In this document: in pieces, positions 1-9,008 of the stretch
Position numbering within the stretch: position 1 is the first letter of the stretch
How the letters are laid out: every line of letters starts with the position of its first letter
NCBI GenBank assembly: GCA_016124895.1
Contig: WGMU01000190.1
Coordinates: 1 to 40,282, forward strand
Direction: 5' to 3'
DNA from: a bacterium
GTDB lineage: Bacteria > Planctomycetota > Planctomycetia > Planctomycetales > Planctomycetaceae
Length of the DNA: 40,282 nt
The notes under the pieces: generated by a model
Database searches by the model: none
Told to the model about the DNA's origin: nothing
Seen by the model: only the letters and a program-made list of their open reading frames with translations
Made by a program: the position numbers and the translations under genes

Positions 1-105
1 ACAGGCCGGAAAGCCAGCGAGGCTTTCAAGAACAACATGCCGATCGACTTCGACAACATCCTGCCCCGCTACAACTACACCCTCTCACCTCAAATGCCGA
101 AGTAA
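1..105 (+). CDS. C-terminal end of an unidentified protein (5' partial)
   Basis: The first frame is open from the window edge to a TAA at 103-105 and gives 34 residues ending in ...NYTLSPQMPK. The stretch is rich in Asn, Pro and aromatic residues and has no frame disruption, so it looks like the true end of a gene that begins upstream. I do not recognise the family. The stop lies two bases from the stop of the converging RHS remnant, so this gene probably lost its normal downstream neighbour when the RHS fragment arrived. Confidence 0.5.
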   Translation, partial: TGRKASEAFKNNMPIDFDNILPRYNYTLSPQMPK

Positions 106-107
106 TT

Positions 108-1688
108 TCATCGCGATCCCTTAGCGTAGTCCGCCAGCGTCGTCGAACCCTGAGTATGCGTCAGGTCCGTCAGCTGGTGAGCGAAGTCGTACTCGTAATC
201 CGTGATGACGACAGTGTTGTCATAACCGTTCGCCGAGTCCGTCTTCCGAGTGATCAGATCCAGCTGACCCAGATTGTTCCAGTCGATCTCGACCTGCTGA
301 TCAACAATCGCCGAACCCGTCCGCGTCTGCAGATCAACCCGGTCCAGTTTGTCGTACGTGAACGTGTCCGTCACCGCCGTCGACGACGCACTGTTGATCG
401 TCGTCACCCGCGTCAGAATGTTGCCGTTGTCGTCGAACGTGTAGTCGAACACGCCTGTCTGAGTGCTGCCGGCAACCGTCGTCGACTTCGTGCTTTTCTC
501 GACCCGGTCCAGATCGTCGTAATCCCACGAGTAACTGGTGGTGTTGTCACTGCTGGTCTTGACGTTGCCGATATCGTCGTAGGTCCAGGCGATGGTGTTC
601 TCAGTGGACGCTCCGTCCTTCCAGGTTTCTGTTTTCAGCCGGTCGAGAACGTCATACCCGTACTCTGTGACGAGGCCGTTGCGGTCGGTCAGGCCGGTCT
701 TGCGCCCCAGTTCGTCGTACGCGTACGTGCGCGTCTTGTCCAGCTCGTTGGTTTCCTCCTTCAGCAGGTTCTGGTCGGTGTAGGTGAACGTGGTGGTGTT
801 GCCGTCTGCGTCCTCAACGGTATGCAGATTCCCATCATTGTAGTAAGTGTAATGCGTTGTGACGGCGGTGGATGGCGTTCCGTTCTGGTCTTCGTACTCG
901 CTGACGCTGCTCTGACGGTACAGGACGTCGTAGCCGTACGCGGTGACGGCGTTGTCGGTGCTGTTGATGTTCCGGGTTTCGGTCAGCACATTGCCGACGC
1001 CGTCGTACGTCCAGGTGGTGACCGGCGCCAGTTCCGGACTGCTGGTTCCGTCCGGGTCCGGCGAGGTCGTTGTCGTCGAGCGGTTTAGATAGTCGTAAAC
1101 CGTGGTCGTCGTTTCGCCGAGCGCGTCAATCACATCCGTGACGTTGCCGTTGTCGTCGTACTGGTACTGCGTCGTGATCCCGGTCCGCGTATCGGACGGA
1201 TCGTTTTCCGGATTGCTGCTGGACTGGTCGCTGTCGTCGATGGCGATTCCCGTCGAGGGATTCGGCAGGACTTCGTACGTGACGCGGTTCAACGCGTCGT
1301 AAATCCATTCGGTCTCGGAGCCGCGGGCGTCGACGACTCGGGTCTGGTTGCCCAGCGCGTCGTACTCGTACGTCATCACCGGCGAGGTGTAGTCCGTGCC
1401 TGTGCCATCCGGATCGGGCAGCGTGACCTGCGTCTGGCGGTCCAGATCGTCGTATTCGTAAGCGGTTTCCCGGCCCAGAGCGTCTTCTTCCGTGATCACC
1501 CGGCCGGCCAGGTCGTACGTTGTCGTCAGGACGGTCAGGCCAATCAGCGTGCCGCCTGAATTCCGCGTGTGACCGTAATCGGAATTGCTGGTGGACGTGA
1601 TGTCCGGATCAGGCACGTACGTGTCCACGATGAGACCGCTGATTGCTGAACTGTTCAGTGCTTCGTAAACTAGCCGCTCGTTCAGAAC
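108..1688 (-). pseudogene. RHS/YD-repeat protein fragment, truncated at both ends
   Basis: The frame encodes about 520 residues of consecutive YD repeats (units such as YDALGNQTRVVDARG, TYDDIGNV, YEYDDLDRQTQV) typical of RHS-family secreted or surface shell proteins. RHS proteins normally exceed 1000 residues, with an N-terminal export region, the RHSPER core motif and a variable C-terminal toxin. None of these is present. The frame is open only to an in-frame TAG at 1689-1691, and the first possible start is a GTG at 1628 inside the repeat array. The 3' end changes abruptly from a normal repeat (TTLADYA) to KGSR and a stop. It is a cassette remnant, not a working gene; no toxin or immunity gene is attached. 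Confidence 0.8.
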
Positions 1689-1707
1689 CTATTGACGAGC
1701 GTGGTCA

Positions 1708-2358
1708 GTGTCAGCAATCGATAAGAAGCAGCTCACCGAGCAGGACATCCGGACGAAGTACATCACGCCAGCAATTGAGCGGGCGGGATGGGATCGGATG
1801 ACGCAGCTTCGCGAGGAGCATCGGATCACGAACGGTCGCATCATGGTGCGTGGCCGGAAGGTGAAACGTGCAGCAGCGAAATTTGCAGACTACGTCCTGC
1901 GGCATCGGCCCAACCTGTCGATCGCGGTTGTCGAAGCGAAGGACAACAACCACAGCGTCGGCGACGGGATGCAGCAGGGGCTGGATTACGCCGAGTCCAT
2001 GCAGGTGCCGTTCGTCTTCAGCTCCAACGGCGACGGCTTCCTGTTCCACGACAAGACGGCAGCTCAACTGGGCGGCGACATCGAGCGGGAACTGACGCTC
2101 TACGAGTTCCCGTCACCGAACGATCTCTGGTCCCGCTACTGCCAGTGGAAGGGTTTCACCGCCGAACGCCGCGAGATCGTCGAGCAGGACTACTACTCGG
2201 ACGGCAGCGGCAAGCAGCCACGATACGACCAGCTCAACGCGATCAACCGCATGATCGAAGCCGTCGCCGACGGTCAGAATCGCGTTCTGCTGGTGATGGC
2301 GACGGGCACGGGCAAAACCCCTTTGATATCTATGAAAGAGTCGGCTTGCCGGCGTTGA
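1708..2358 (+). pseudogene. hsdR: Type I restriction enzyme HsdR, N-terminal fragment
   Basis: The intact enzyme is the nuclease/translocase subunit of a type I restriction-modification complex and is usually about 800-1100 residues. This frame keeps the N-terminal HSDR_N nuclease region (ADYVLRHRPNLSIAVVEAKDNN, with the D...ExK catalytic pattern around residues 63-77) and the start of the SF2 helicase domain. The Walker A sequence ATGTGKT sits at residues 198-204. Homology stops there; the last residues (PLISMKESACRR) are read-through into foreign DNA holding an IS110-type transposase start. No hsdM or hsdS is nearby. The start used is GTG at 1708 without a convincing ribosome binding site. 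The fragment has a nuclease fold but no motor, so it should be inactive. Confidence 0.85.
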
Positions 2359-2413
2359 CGAGTTGTCGTAACTGGCTGGGGATTCAGACCCATGTTTCCT
2401 CAGCAGGAGCACG

Positions 2414-2539
2414 ATGATGTTTTATCTTGGGATCGATCAGCACGCGCATCAGATCACGATATCGCTGCGGGATGAGAGCGGCGATATCGTGCAGGCGCGG
2501 CAGGTCTCGACTCGGCCGGAGCGGTTGGAGTGTGAGTAG
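2414..2539 (+). pseudogene. IS110-family transposase, N-terminal remnant
   Basis: ATG ATG at 2414 opens 41 codons beginning MMFYLGIDQHAHQITISLRD and stopping at TAG 2537-2539. YLGIDxHxxxI is the first acidic box of the IS110 DEDD (RuvC-like) transposase; the family is about 300-400 residues. The rest of the gene is missing. The 75-95 bases between the broken hsdR (about 2320) and this start would be the element's left non-coding end, where IS110-group elements carry their guide (bridge) RNA. Recognition rests on the N-terminal motif only, but this motif is characteristic. Confidence 0.7.
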
Positions 2540-2809
2540 CTGGCCTGGTGAAACCGCTGGGCGAAAGACGCCGGGGTGGCCGCTGGATGGTAAGCCAAAC
2601 TGTTGTCGGAAACACTTTTTGGGCCGGCTGCAGGCTGAACTGCGGCGCTCCAGCGTGCCGAAGATCGAGCGGAGCGTGTCCCGGCGCCGGTGCGCTGAGA
2701 TCGTCAATTCAGCCAGCAGCATTTCTGAACCTGTTCCCGACTGGCCGTTCTACAGCCAGCTGCAGCATCGTTAAAACGCGTGTACATATATCACCGGGCA
2801 ACAGCGAGA
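2540..2809. other. Gene-poor stretch between IS110 remnant and cytochrome gene
   Basis: No gene is recognised. A minus-strand frame near 2590-2722 gives a basic peptide (LLAELTISAHRRRDTLRSIF) that could be part of another transposase, but I cannot assign it. This is the downstream side of the gene ending at 2810, and I see no convincing terminator. Confidence 0.3.
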
Positions 2810-5755
2810 TTAGCGCTGGTTGCGAAAACTGTCGCACAGGACGGTGTGACGTATCAGGGACCTCAGTCGGAAGTTGTCCGATTCGGTTGCGTCGACGATT
2901 TCATCAATCGTCAGTGAGTCCGCCGGGCGGAGTTCTCTGGCCAGCGCGAACCTCAGCAGGTGCCCGGTGAACGCCCTGGCGAAGCGACGTTTTTCCTGGA
3001 GCAGCGACGACTTAAAGTCGACCACCGTCGCGTAGTCGTGCTTACGCATCAGCCTGCCGCCAGCGTCGACGTTACGGCCGTTTTCGTACGTGTCCCGCCA
3101 GCGACCGGTGATGTCGAAGTTCTCGAGCGCGAAGCCCAGCGGGTCGAGCCGCGAGTGGCAGCCGGCGCAGTCCGGGTTCTCGCGATGCACCTTGAACTTT
3201 TCGCGGATCGTCAGATTCGCGTCGCTGGCATCTTCGTTGAGCGGCGGGACGTCGTTCGGTGGCGGTGGTGGCGGATCGTTGAGGATGACCTCGATGACCC
3301 ACGCACCGCGAGCGATCGGGTGCGTCCGTTTCGGGCCGGACGTCATGCTCATGATCGCCGCGTTCGTGATCACGCCGCCATAGCGTGTATCGGAAACGGG
3401 AACCCGGTCGAACCCGCGCGCCCGCAGCTTCGCGCGGATCGCGTCGTCGAATCGTTGCTGAGCCAGCTGCTGAAGCTGATCGGCGTCCTGATTGGCGTGA
3501 ATGCTGGCGAATGCGTCCCGCGTGGTCGCGAGCATTTCGTCGAGCGACTTCTTCATCGCCCGTTGATCCTCAGGCAAAGCCGCCAGCAGTTCGTCGTCGG
3601 TGATGTACGAGTTGAAGCCGCTGAAGGAAGACGCGACTTCGGCGGCGGTCAACGCGCGGTCGTAAAGCCGGGCCTTGTCGATGCTCACCGAGAGGAACCG
3701 GTTGCCTCCGGGTGGCAGGTGCCGCAGTCCAAACAGAATCGACGAGGCGTCTTTCGGAAACGTCGCCAGCCCCTTGCTGAACGGTTTGCCGTAAGGCTCA
3801 CCGTTGCGGTACAGCGTCGTCGTCGCGTCGTCGGTGTAAACCATGACCAGGTGCAGCAACTGATTCGGCTCGTCTTCGGGAGTCGATTCGGGGAAGTCTT
3901 CTGTTCGCTGGAAACCGTTGCTGCCGGAAATCCAGTGTCGCGGTTTTCGCTCGCCAATCACGATCGTGTCAAACAGGCCGCCCGGCCCCTGGACACCCAT
4001 GACACCGCCGCCAGGCTGATCGAGGTTCGGGACGATGCACCAGACTTCCAGAGTCTTGGCTTTCAACTCGATCGGCAGGCCGGGGCTCTGCAGAAACGAC
4101 TTGTTGAGCACAACCGTGCCGCCTTCAAACGCGATCTCACCGTTTGCGTTCAGGTCGAGCGAGCCGACGGAACTCTTCAGGTCACCATCAAATTCCCAGG
4201 CCGCGAACGGGTTCAGGTCGACCGGCTTCTGACCGGTCTCCGCGCGGCGAGCTTCCAGCAACCGCTCTTTCACGGGATCGACGAGCATCTTCAGTTTCGC
4301 CTGCGTCGCATTGATGATCGCCTGCTGCTCCTGTCGCCGCTGATCGTTCTGCCGGTTCTGTGAGGCGACCTTCGCACGATCGACCTGCGGAGCCGTCAGG
4401 TCCGACGTGTACCACGTCCTCAGAAAATCGCTCTGGTAGCTGAACTGCGGCTGAATGAACTCCGCGATCGGACGATCTTCAATGAACACCGCGTCGAACA
4501 GCAGCAGCGGTTCGAGCAGCATCTGCAGGCCGGCGGGGTGCTGGCTGTCGAGACTGAAGTAACGCTGCATCTGCGGGTCCGGAGCCGCTCCCAGCACGTT
4601 CTCAAGCTGCATCCATTGAGCGGGAAACGAATCCAGGAACCGCTCGATTCTGGGATCGGCCATCATGCGATCGATCGTCCGCCGCAGCGTTTCCGGCTGT
4701 GACAGTTCGCCTCGGCCGGCCAGTTCGAGCAGTTCGCGATCCGGCCCGCTGCCCCACAGACAGAACGACAACCGGCTGGCCAGTGCGAACGGATCGTCTT
4801 CCGCTTCGCCCGCGAATCGATACAGAAACAGCGGCGACGACAACGCGGCAGACGCGACCTTCCTCATCGCGTCGGTGAGCGACAGCCCCTGCTGTGTTTT
4901 CGCTGTGACATAGCTGACGTAACGACCGAGCGTTTCGTCATCGACCGGCTGCCGGAACGTCAGCGTCAGAAACGACGCCAGACGCTTGCGTACTTCAGCG
5001 GCGACGTCAGCAGCGGCAGGCGGAGCGGCAAAGAAGTCGTTCCAGATGCCAACCGTTTGCTCGTTGAAGTCCGGGCTGTCGACGATCGACACACTGAGCC
5101 GCAGAAACGCGTCCAGCAGCAGTGGCGAGAGCGTCAACTGGTTCGCCTGGTTATCAAAACCGTGCGACGCACGCAGGTCTTTGGGAAACGCGACGACATC
5201 CTTCAGGCCGGGTTCCGGCTCCAGCGAATGCGACGCCACGCTGACTCGGTCGGGCATTCGTCCGTCGGCAGTCGCGAGATAGTCGCTGTGTCGAGTCATC
5301 AGCTTTTCCGGCAGGCTGAAGACGTCTCGGTTGAGCTGGAAAATATCCCGGACCGCGTTGTTGTACTGAAACCGGTTTAACCGCCGGACGGGCAGCCGCT
5401 TGGTCGACTTGCCCGCCGTTGCTTCGCGCAGAGATTGTTTCAGCGTGCGCAGCAACTTCGCGCGAACACCATCGCCCAGCGGAGTCTCGCCCTCGGGCGG
5501 CATATCGTTCGCGTCGATGACGTCGATCAGCTCCTTAATCAGCGCCGGCTGTTCGAGAAACTGGTTCGCGTTCGCGACCGCCTGCAGGTTGACCTTGCCG
5601 TTCGCCTCGTCATTGCCATGACAGCCGACGCAGTGCTGATGAAACAGCGGCGAGAGAAAACTGTCAAAGTCGTCGGCTCGGCAGTTGGTGGCTGTCGCTG
5701 CGAACGCACAGGCAATCAGCAAAGCCCGCTGGCTGGTGGCGAAATGGTTCAACAT
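2810..5755 (-). CDS. PSCyt1/DUF1587/DUF1592/LamG/DUF1588/DUF1585 cytochrome-like protein
   Basis: This is an exported 981-residue protein of the planctomycete cytochrome-like family. A signal peptide (MLNHFATSQRALLIACAFAA) precedes a PSCyt1 haem segment with CVGCH at residues 42-46. DUF1587 follows near 120-190 (LNRFQYNNAVRDIF), then DUF1595/DUF1592 to about 500. A LamG-like beta domain occupies about 518-705, then DUF1588 with a second CxxCH (C863, C866, H867) and DUF1585 at the C-terminus. Two CxxCH motifs suggest a covalently haem-binding periplasmic protein; the substrate is unknown. The LamG insertion may bind polysaccharide. It follows the DUF1552 gene on the same strand with a 115-base gap, the standard partnership of these families. 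The start is ATG 5755, the only one that keeps a good signal peptide. Confidence 0.92.
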   Translation of the reverse strand: MLNHFATSQRALLIACAFAATATNCRADDFDSFLSPLFHQHCVGCHGNDEANGKVNLQAVANANQFLEQPALIKELIDVIDANDMPPEGETPLGDGVRAKLLRTLKQSLREATAGKSTKRLPVRRLNRFQYNNAVRDIFQLNRDVFSLPEKLMTRHSDYLATADGRMPDRVSVASHSLEPEPGLKDVVAFPKDLRASHGFDNQANQLTLSPLLLDAFLRLSVSIVDSPDFNEQTVGIWNDFFAAPPAAADVAAEVRKRLASFLTLTFRQPVDDETLGRYVSYVTAKTQQGLSLTDAMRKVASAALSSPLFLYRFAGEAEDDPFALASRLSFCLWGSGPDRELLELAGRGELSQPETLRRTIDRMMADPRIERFLDSFPAQWMQLENVLGAAPDPQMQRYFSLDSQHPAGLQMLLEPLLLFDAVFIEDRPIAEFIQPQFSYQSDFLRTWYTSDLTAPQVDRAKVASQNRQNDQRRQEQQAIINATQAKLKMLVDPVKERLLEARRAETGQKPVDLNPFAAWEFDGDLKSSVGSLDLNANGEIAFEGGTVVLNKSFLQSPGLPIELKAKTLEVWCIVPNLDQPGGGVMGVQGPGGLFDTIVIGERKPRHWISGSNGFQRTEDFPESTPEDEPNQLLHLVMVYTDDATTTLYRNGEPYGKPFSKGLATFPKDASSILFGLRHLPPGGNRFLSVSIDKARLYDRALTAAEVASSFSGFNSYITDDELLAALPEDQRAMKKSLDEMLATTRDAFASIHANQDADQLQQLAQQRFDDAIRAKLRARGFDRVPVSDTRYGGVITNAAIMSMTSGPKRTHPIARGAWVIEVILNDPPPPPPNDVPPLNEDASDANLTIREKFKVHRENPDCAGCHSRLDPLGFALENFDITGRWRDTYENGRNVDAGGRLMRKHDYATVVDFKSSLLQEKRRFARAFTGHLLRFALARELRPADSLTIDEIVDATESDNFRLRSLIRHTVLCDSFRNQR

Positions 5756-5800
5756 CCGAGAGGCGCCTCAACTCGTGCGTCGTCACAAGGGAAAGTCTGG

Positions 5801-5851
5801 TAGCTACGCTCGCCAGAGCGTGGAGCCCGCCGTCTGGTGACGGCAGCTACG
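5801..5851. repeat. REP-like imperfect palindrome
   Basis: Two small hairpins lie in the spacer between the DUF1552 and cytochrome genes: CGCTC-GCCA-GAGCG at 5807-5820 and CCGTC-TGGT-GACGG at 5830-5843. The loops are nearly complementary (CCAGA against TCTGG), so the whole element can also fold as one larger imperfect stem. Both sides are bordered by AGCTACG (5802-5808 and 5845-5851). This looks like a dispersed intergenic repeat that may attenuate or stabilise the bicistronic mRNA. Only one copy of this sequence is evident in the window. Confidence 0.55.
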
Positions 5852-5870
5852 TTGGGGACAGCCTGGACGC

Positions 5871-7235
5871 CTACGTCCACAGGTCGGAGATGACGCCGTT
5901 GCTGTCGGCGAAGCCGTCGATTTCCAGACCCATCAACTGAGCCAGCGTCAGCCACATATTCGAGTTCAGCGTGCCGCTCTTGCACTTGATGAACCGGCCC
6001 TGCTTGATCTGGCCCTGGCCGCGGCCGGCGATGATCAGAGGCAGGTCGAAGTACTGGTGCGTCGCTCCGTCGCCCAGGCCCGCTCCGTAGGACACCAGCG
6101 AGTTGTCCAGCAGCGTGCTGCCGTCGGACTCTTTGATCTGCTTCATCCGCGTCAGCAGGTAAGCGAACTGCTGCATGTGGAAGTCGTCGATCTTCTGCAG
6201 CGACTTGTAGCCGTCGCCCTTCTGGTTGTGCGTCATGCTGTGGTGGTTGACCGCGCTGTCGAACACGCCTTCGTACAGCATCGGAGCGTCCCAGCGTTCG
6301 GGGCCGATCATGAATGTCGCGACGTTCGTGATGCCCATCTGCAGCGCCATCAGCATCAGGTCGGCCTGCAGCCGGATGTACTCGCCACGCGGCAGTACTT
6401 CTTCTTTGGGGACCTTGACGTCGGCTCCGGCCAGCAGCTTCTGGAGTTTCTGCATCCGGACTTCGATGTTCCGGATCATCTCCATGAATTCGTCGAGCGT
6501 CTGCCGGTCGTCGTGCGGCAGCCGCCGCGACAGCGTTTTCGCATCGGCCAGCACGAGGTCCGTGACGTCCGCGATGTGAGCCCGGTAGCTGTCGGCCATG
6601 AACAGTCGGTCGTAGAGCTTCTGCGGATCCTTGATCGACGGCGCGATCTTGTCCTCGCCGTACCACGAGATATTGTCGAAGTAGATGTCTTCCTTGCCGG
6701 CCCGGAATCCGTTGCAACTGATCTCCAGCGTGCGGAAGACCGTCGAATGCCCAACGTGATCGCCGATGACCTGGTCGAGACTGCGACCATTCGGATGCCG
6801 CATCCCGCGTTCGGCAGCCTGCTCGGGCGAGATGCTGGTCAGGTAGCACGACGCTCCCTGAGCATGAACGTCCTGCCCGTTCTTGAACGTCCGGTCGAGC
6901 CCCGTGACGAGCGACACATCCGCCAGGTGCTCCTGCAGCGGCTGCAGCGTCTGAGTCGGCACGAGGGGATAGATGCCCGGCACGTTCTCGATGCGTTTCT
7001 CTTTTTTGATCTTGTCCGCGTTAAACCCGCCAACAAACCCCGGCAGCTCACCGTCTTCCTCGCCGGGAAAGAAGCAGCGGCGAACGATCCCGTTGGGGAT
7101 ATAGACGATGACCAGCTTTTTGCTCGGTCGGGTCGCGGCCTCGGTGCCGTCCGCGGCGGAAGCGAGCGACTTAAGAACCGGCAGAGCGACCATCGCCCCG
7201 TTGGCTCTCAGGAAAGTTCGGCGAGTAATGTTCAT
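5871..7235 (-). CDS. DUF1552 family protein, Tat-exported
   Basis: The 454-residue product starts with a twin-arginine signal (TRRTFLRANG, residues 4-13) followed by a hydrophobic segment ending near ASAADG. Conserved DUF1552 features are visible: IVYIPNGIVRRCFFP near residues 44-58, TGLDRTF, HPNGRSLDQVIGDHVG, the C-terminal SYGAGLGDG segment and LPLIIAGRGQGQIKQGR. The family belongs to the same broad group as DUF1501 (alkaline-phosphatase/sulfatase-like fold); its reaction is not established. It is the upstream gene of the pair with the haem protein at 2810-5755. ATG 7235 is chosen because the Tat motif begins three residues later. Confidence 0.92.
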   Translation of the reverse strand: MNITRRTFLRANGAMVALPVLKSLASAADGTEAATRPSKKLVIVYIPNGIVRRCFFPGEEDGELPGFVGGFNADKIKKEKRIENVPGIYPLVPTQTLQPLQEHLADVSLVTGLDRTFKNGQDVHAQGASCYLTSISPEQAAERGMRHPNGRSLDQVIGDHVGHSTVFRTLEISCNGFRAGKEDIYFDNISWYGEDKIAPSIKDPQKLYDRLFMADSYRAHIADVTDLVLADAKTLSRRLPHDDRQTLDEFMEMIRNIEVRMQKLQKLLAGADVKVPKEEVLPRGEYIRLQADLMLMALQMGITNVATFMIGPERWDAPMLYEGVFDSAVNHHSMTHNQKGDGYKSLQKIDDFHMQQFAYLLTRMKQIKESDGSTLLDNSLVSYGAGLGDGATHQYFDLPLIIAGRGQGQIKQGRFIKCKSGTLNSNMWLTLAQLMGLEIDGFADSNGVISDLWT

Positions 7236-7442
7236 GGCGAGGCGGGACTGCTTCTGACGGTTTGGCGATTGCTGTCGCGGGATTCGCAGGGATTCCGAGT
7301 TGCACGCGGCTGAATTCCTGTGAATCCAGCTACGAGAAGGTCGCTGCTTTTATCGTTAAGCAGGACTGAGGCTACCAGAATCTCGCCGATACCGCGCTGG
7401 CGAGGCAACACTGGTGTCCGCCGGACGGGGAGCGTTTGTCTC

Positions 7443-8241
7443 TCAGTCGCGATACGGTTTGAGCCATTCGTCGAGGGGCTTGCCAACGCCGCGTTTGCGG
7501 ATGGACTTGCGATCTTGGAAGCCTTCGGCCCAGAGGACTCGGTTTTTTGGCACGTCCCAGAGAGCGGAGACCACCAACTGATTGTCGCGCTCGCGGTCCC
7601 ACTCAACGAACGGCTTTCGCAGCAACTCCTCACCCGGAACCAGCAGCAGGATGCTGCCGGACTCGACAAACTCCGGCGGGAATCCGGCTTTACGGAGTTG
7701 GTCCGGAAATCGTTCCCACTCAATGGCTGGTTCGTAGACAAACGGCAGCATCCCGATGACCCGCAGACGCTGCTCGCGTCCCCACTCCCGGACATGCTGC
7801 GGAAGCTCTCCCACGGGATGCAGCGTGAACGGGGCCACGAGATCGTACGACAGCTCTGCGAGCCAGTCCGGTGCGTCCCAGCCGCCAACCGTCCGAGCGA
7901 CGGTTTGCTCTCCTCGAGTTTCATATTCAAACCGGGTGGCGAGCGGAGCGGTGAGCCGTCCGTCAGTGAAGGCCCCGTCAACATATGGGAGCGCCAGAAC
8001 CGGATTCGATTGTTTCAGGTCGCGTTTACAACCTGCACTGATTAACTGCGACTCAAGCAGCAACCGGTTGTTGACGGCAATCAACTTGCCATTCCGACAA
8101 GCAACGTTAAGTGCCAACGCATGGCTACGTCTGCAATCACGTTCATAGTTGAGCTCAGGGGGGATAACGAAGCGGAATTGGAAAGCGATTTTGAACGCTG
8201 TTTCGAGTGAGTTTTCGACGTCGCGGTGGAAGGGTCGCCCT
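7443..8241 (-). pseudogene. Unknown protein, N-terminus cut off by an IS end
   Basis: The frame ends at 7443 and is protein-like up to about 8241 (roughly 265 residues: ...ETAFKIAFQFRFVIPPELNYERDC to ...VGKPLDEWLKPYRD). I do not recognise the family. It is soluble-looking, rich in Trp and charged residues, without a signal peptide or membrane segment. At 8242 the frame runs into a sequence resembling an IS1182-type terminal repeat, and everything further upstream in the same frame (to 8915) is low-complexity antisense translation of other fragments. No convincing start codon exists inside the plausible part, so the gene has probably lost its beginning. Confidence 0.5.
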
Positions 8242-8507
8242 AGGAGTCTGTCTGAGAACTGCCGGGGTGTGACTGGTGCCAAAACTGGTGTGCAATGTTC
8301 GGCGGGACGGGCCGGAGTCCGGCGGGACGGAGCGGTTTTCGGGTGGATGGAGCGGTTTTCAGGTGGGGATCTGGCGCGTCTGGCGTTGCTCAGGCCGGGT
8401 TTGCGTTGAAGGCTTTCAGCAGGTTGTGGGTCAGACACACGAGAGTCCATTCGCCCTGCATGTTCTGAAGGCCTCGAAGAAGAAACTGGCGGAAGCCTCT
8501 CACGCGA
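8242..8507 (-). mobile_element. IS1182-like insertion sequence, 3' end remnant
   Basis: On the minus strand, 8390-8507 encodes a transposase C-terminus: VRGFRQFLLRGLQNMQGEW followed by TLVCLTHNLLKAF. This is the characteristic tail of IS1182-type DDE transposases (xRGFRxFLLRGLExVxGEW, then HNLLKL). The outer end at 8242-8260 reads AGGAGTCTGTCTGAGAACT on the plus strand, a plausible terminal inverted repeat. The rest of the element, including all catalytic residues, is absent. It joins a truncated unknown gene on one side and a phage-like gene fragment on the other, so it marks a deletion boundary. Confidence 0.65.
8329..8368 (+). repeat. Short tandem repeat inside the IS remnant
   Basis: GGAGCGGTTTTC occurs at 8329-8340 and 8349-8360, in two imperfect 20-base units (GGAGCGGTTTTCGGGTGGAT and GGAGCGGTTTTCAGGTGGGG). 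It lies in the untranslated tail between the transposase stop and the outer end of the element. Confidence 0.5.
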
Positions 8508-9008
8508 TCGCTGGGCACGGAAGACCAGGATGAAGCTCTCCAGTTGCTCGCTGACTTGCTGCGGCGAGAGAAAGGCCATGCTGCAGACCCGCTGGCGGCA
8601 CTCAATGACTGGCTGAAAGCTGCGGACTGGGGCCCGACCGCCGCCGTCACCCGTGACGACCGAGGCCGAGTTGTCGATTGCGACATCGACCGGATTCGCG
8701 ACGCCCGGCAGCGTCACCTTGGCACGACCGACGACAGTGAACCGAGCGAGCTGACTCAGGCTCGAATCACGCTGCTGCAGGAACAGACACGCGAGAAGCG
8801 GCTGCTCAACGAGATTGCCGAGATTGAGGCGATGTTCCGGCGAGGCGTTGCGGCTGAGTGGCCACAAACAACACGTGAGCGAAACGCTCGCCTCGCTGCG
8901 GGAATCGCTCGGCAACCTGCCGTTTCTGATCGCCAGGATGTTTGCCGAGGAAGAGATTCAGCAGTACGCGAAGGCGTACGCCAAACACACAATTGAAGCG
9001 GCGCTGAC
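8508..9008 (+). pseudogene. Phage-like small protein gene, frameshifted and truncated
   Basis: One frame gives SLGTEDQDEALQLLADLLRR through ELTQARITLLQEQTREKRLLNEIAEIE up to about 8845. The continuation, HVSETLASLRESLGNLPFLI...IQQYAKAYAKHTIEAAL, is in a different frame from about 8875 to 9005, so a frameshift lies between. The Arg/Glu/Leu-rich helix followed by a second helical domain resembles phage terminase small subunits of the Nu1 type, but I cannot be certain. The 5' end abuts the IS1182-like fragment and the 3' end switches into recombinase sequence near 9000. It is a remnant, probably of a prophage or integrative element. Confidence 0.45.

Noticed and set aside
2584-2722. Possible second transposase fragment on the minus strand
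   Set aside because: The basic helical peptide could come from many transposases but shows no diagnostic motif.
2960-4363. Long plus-strand frame of 467 codons opposite the haem protein gene
   Set aside because: It is antisense to strongly conserved coding sequence, Arg/Val-rich in the way GC-rich antisense frames are, and has no recognisable motif.
7443-8915. A continuous 490-codon minus-strand frame read as one protein
   Set aside because: Only the part below about 8241 is protein-like. The upper part crosses an IS end, a transposase tail in another frame and a phage-like gene on the opposite strand, so the fusion is accidental.
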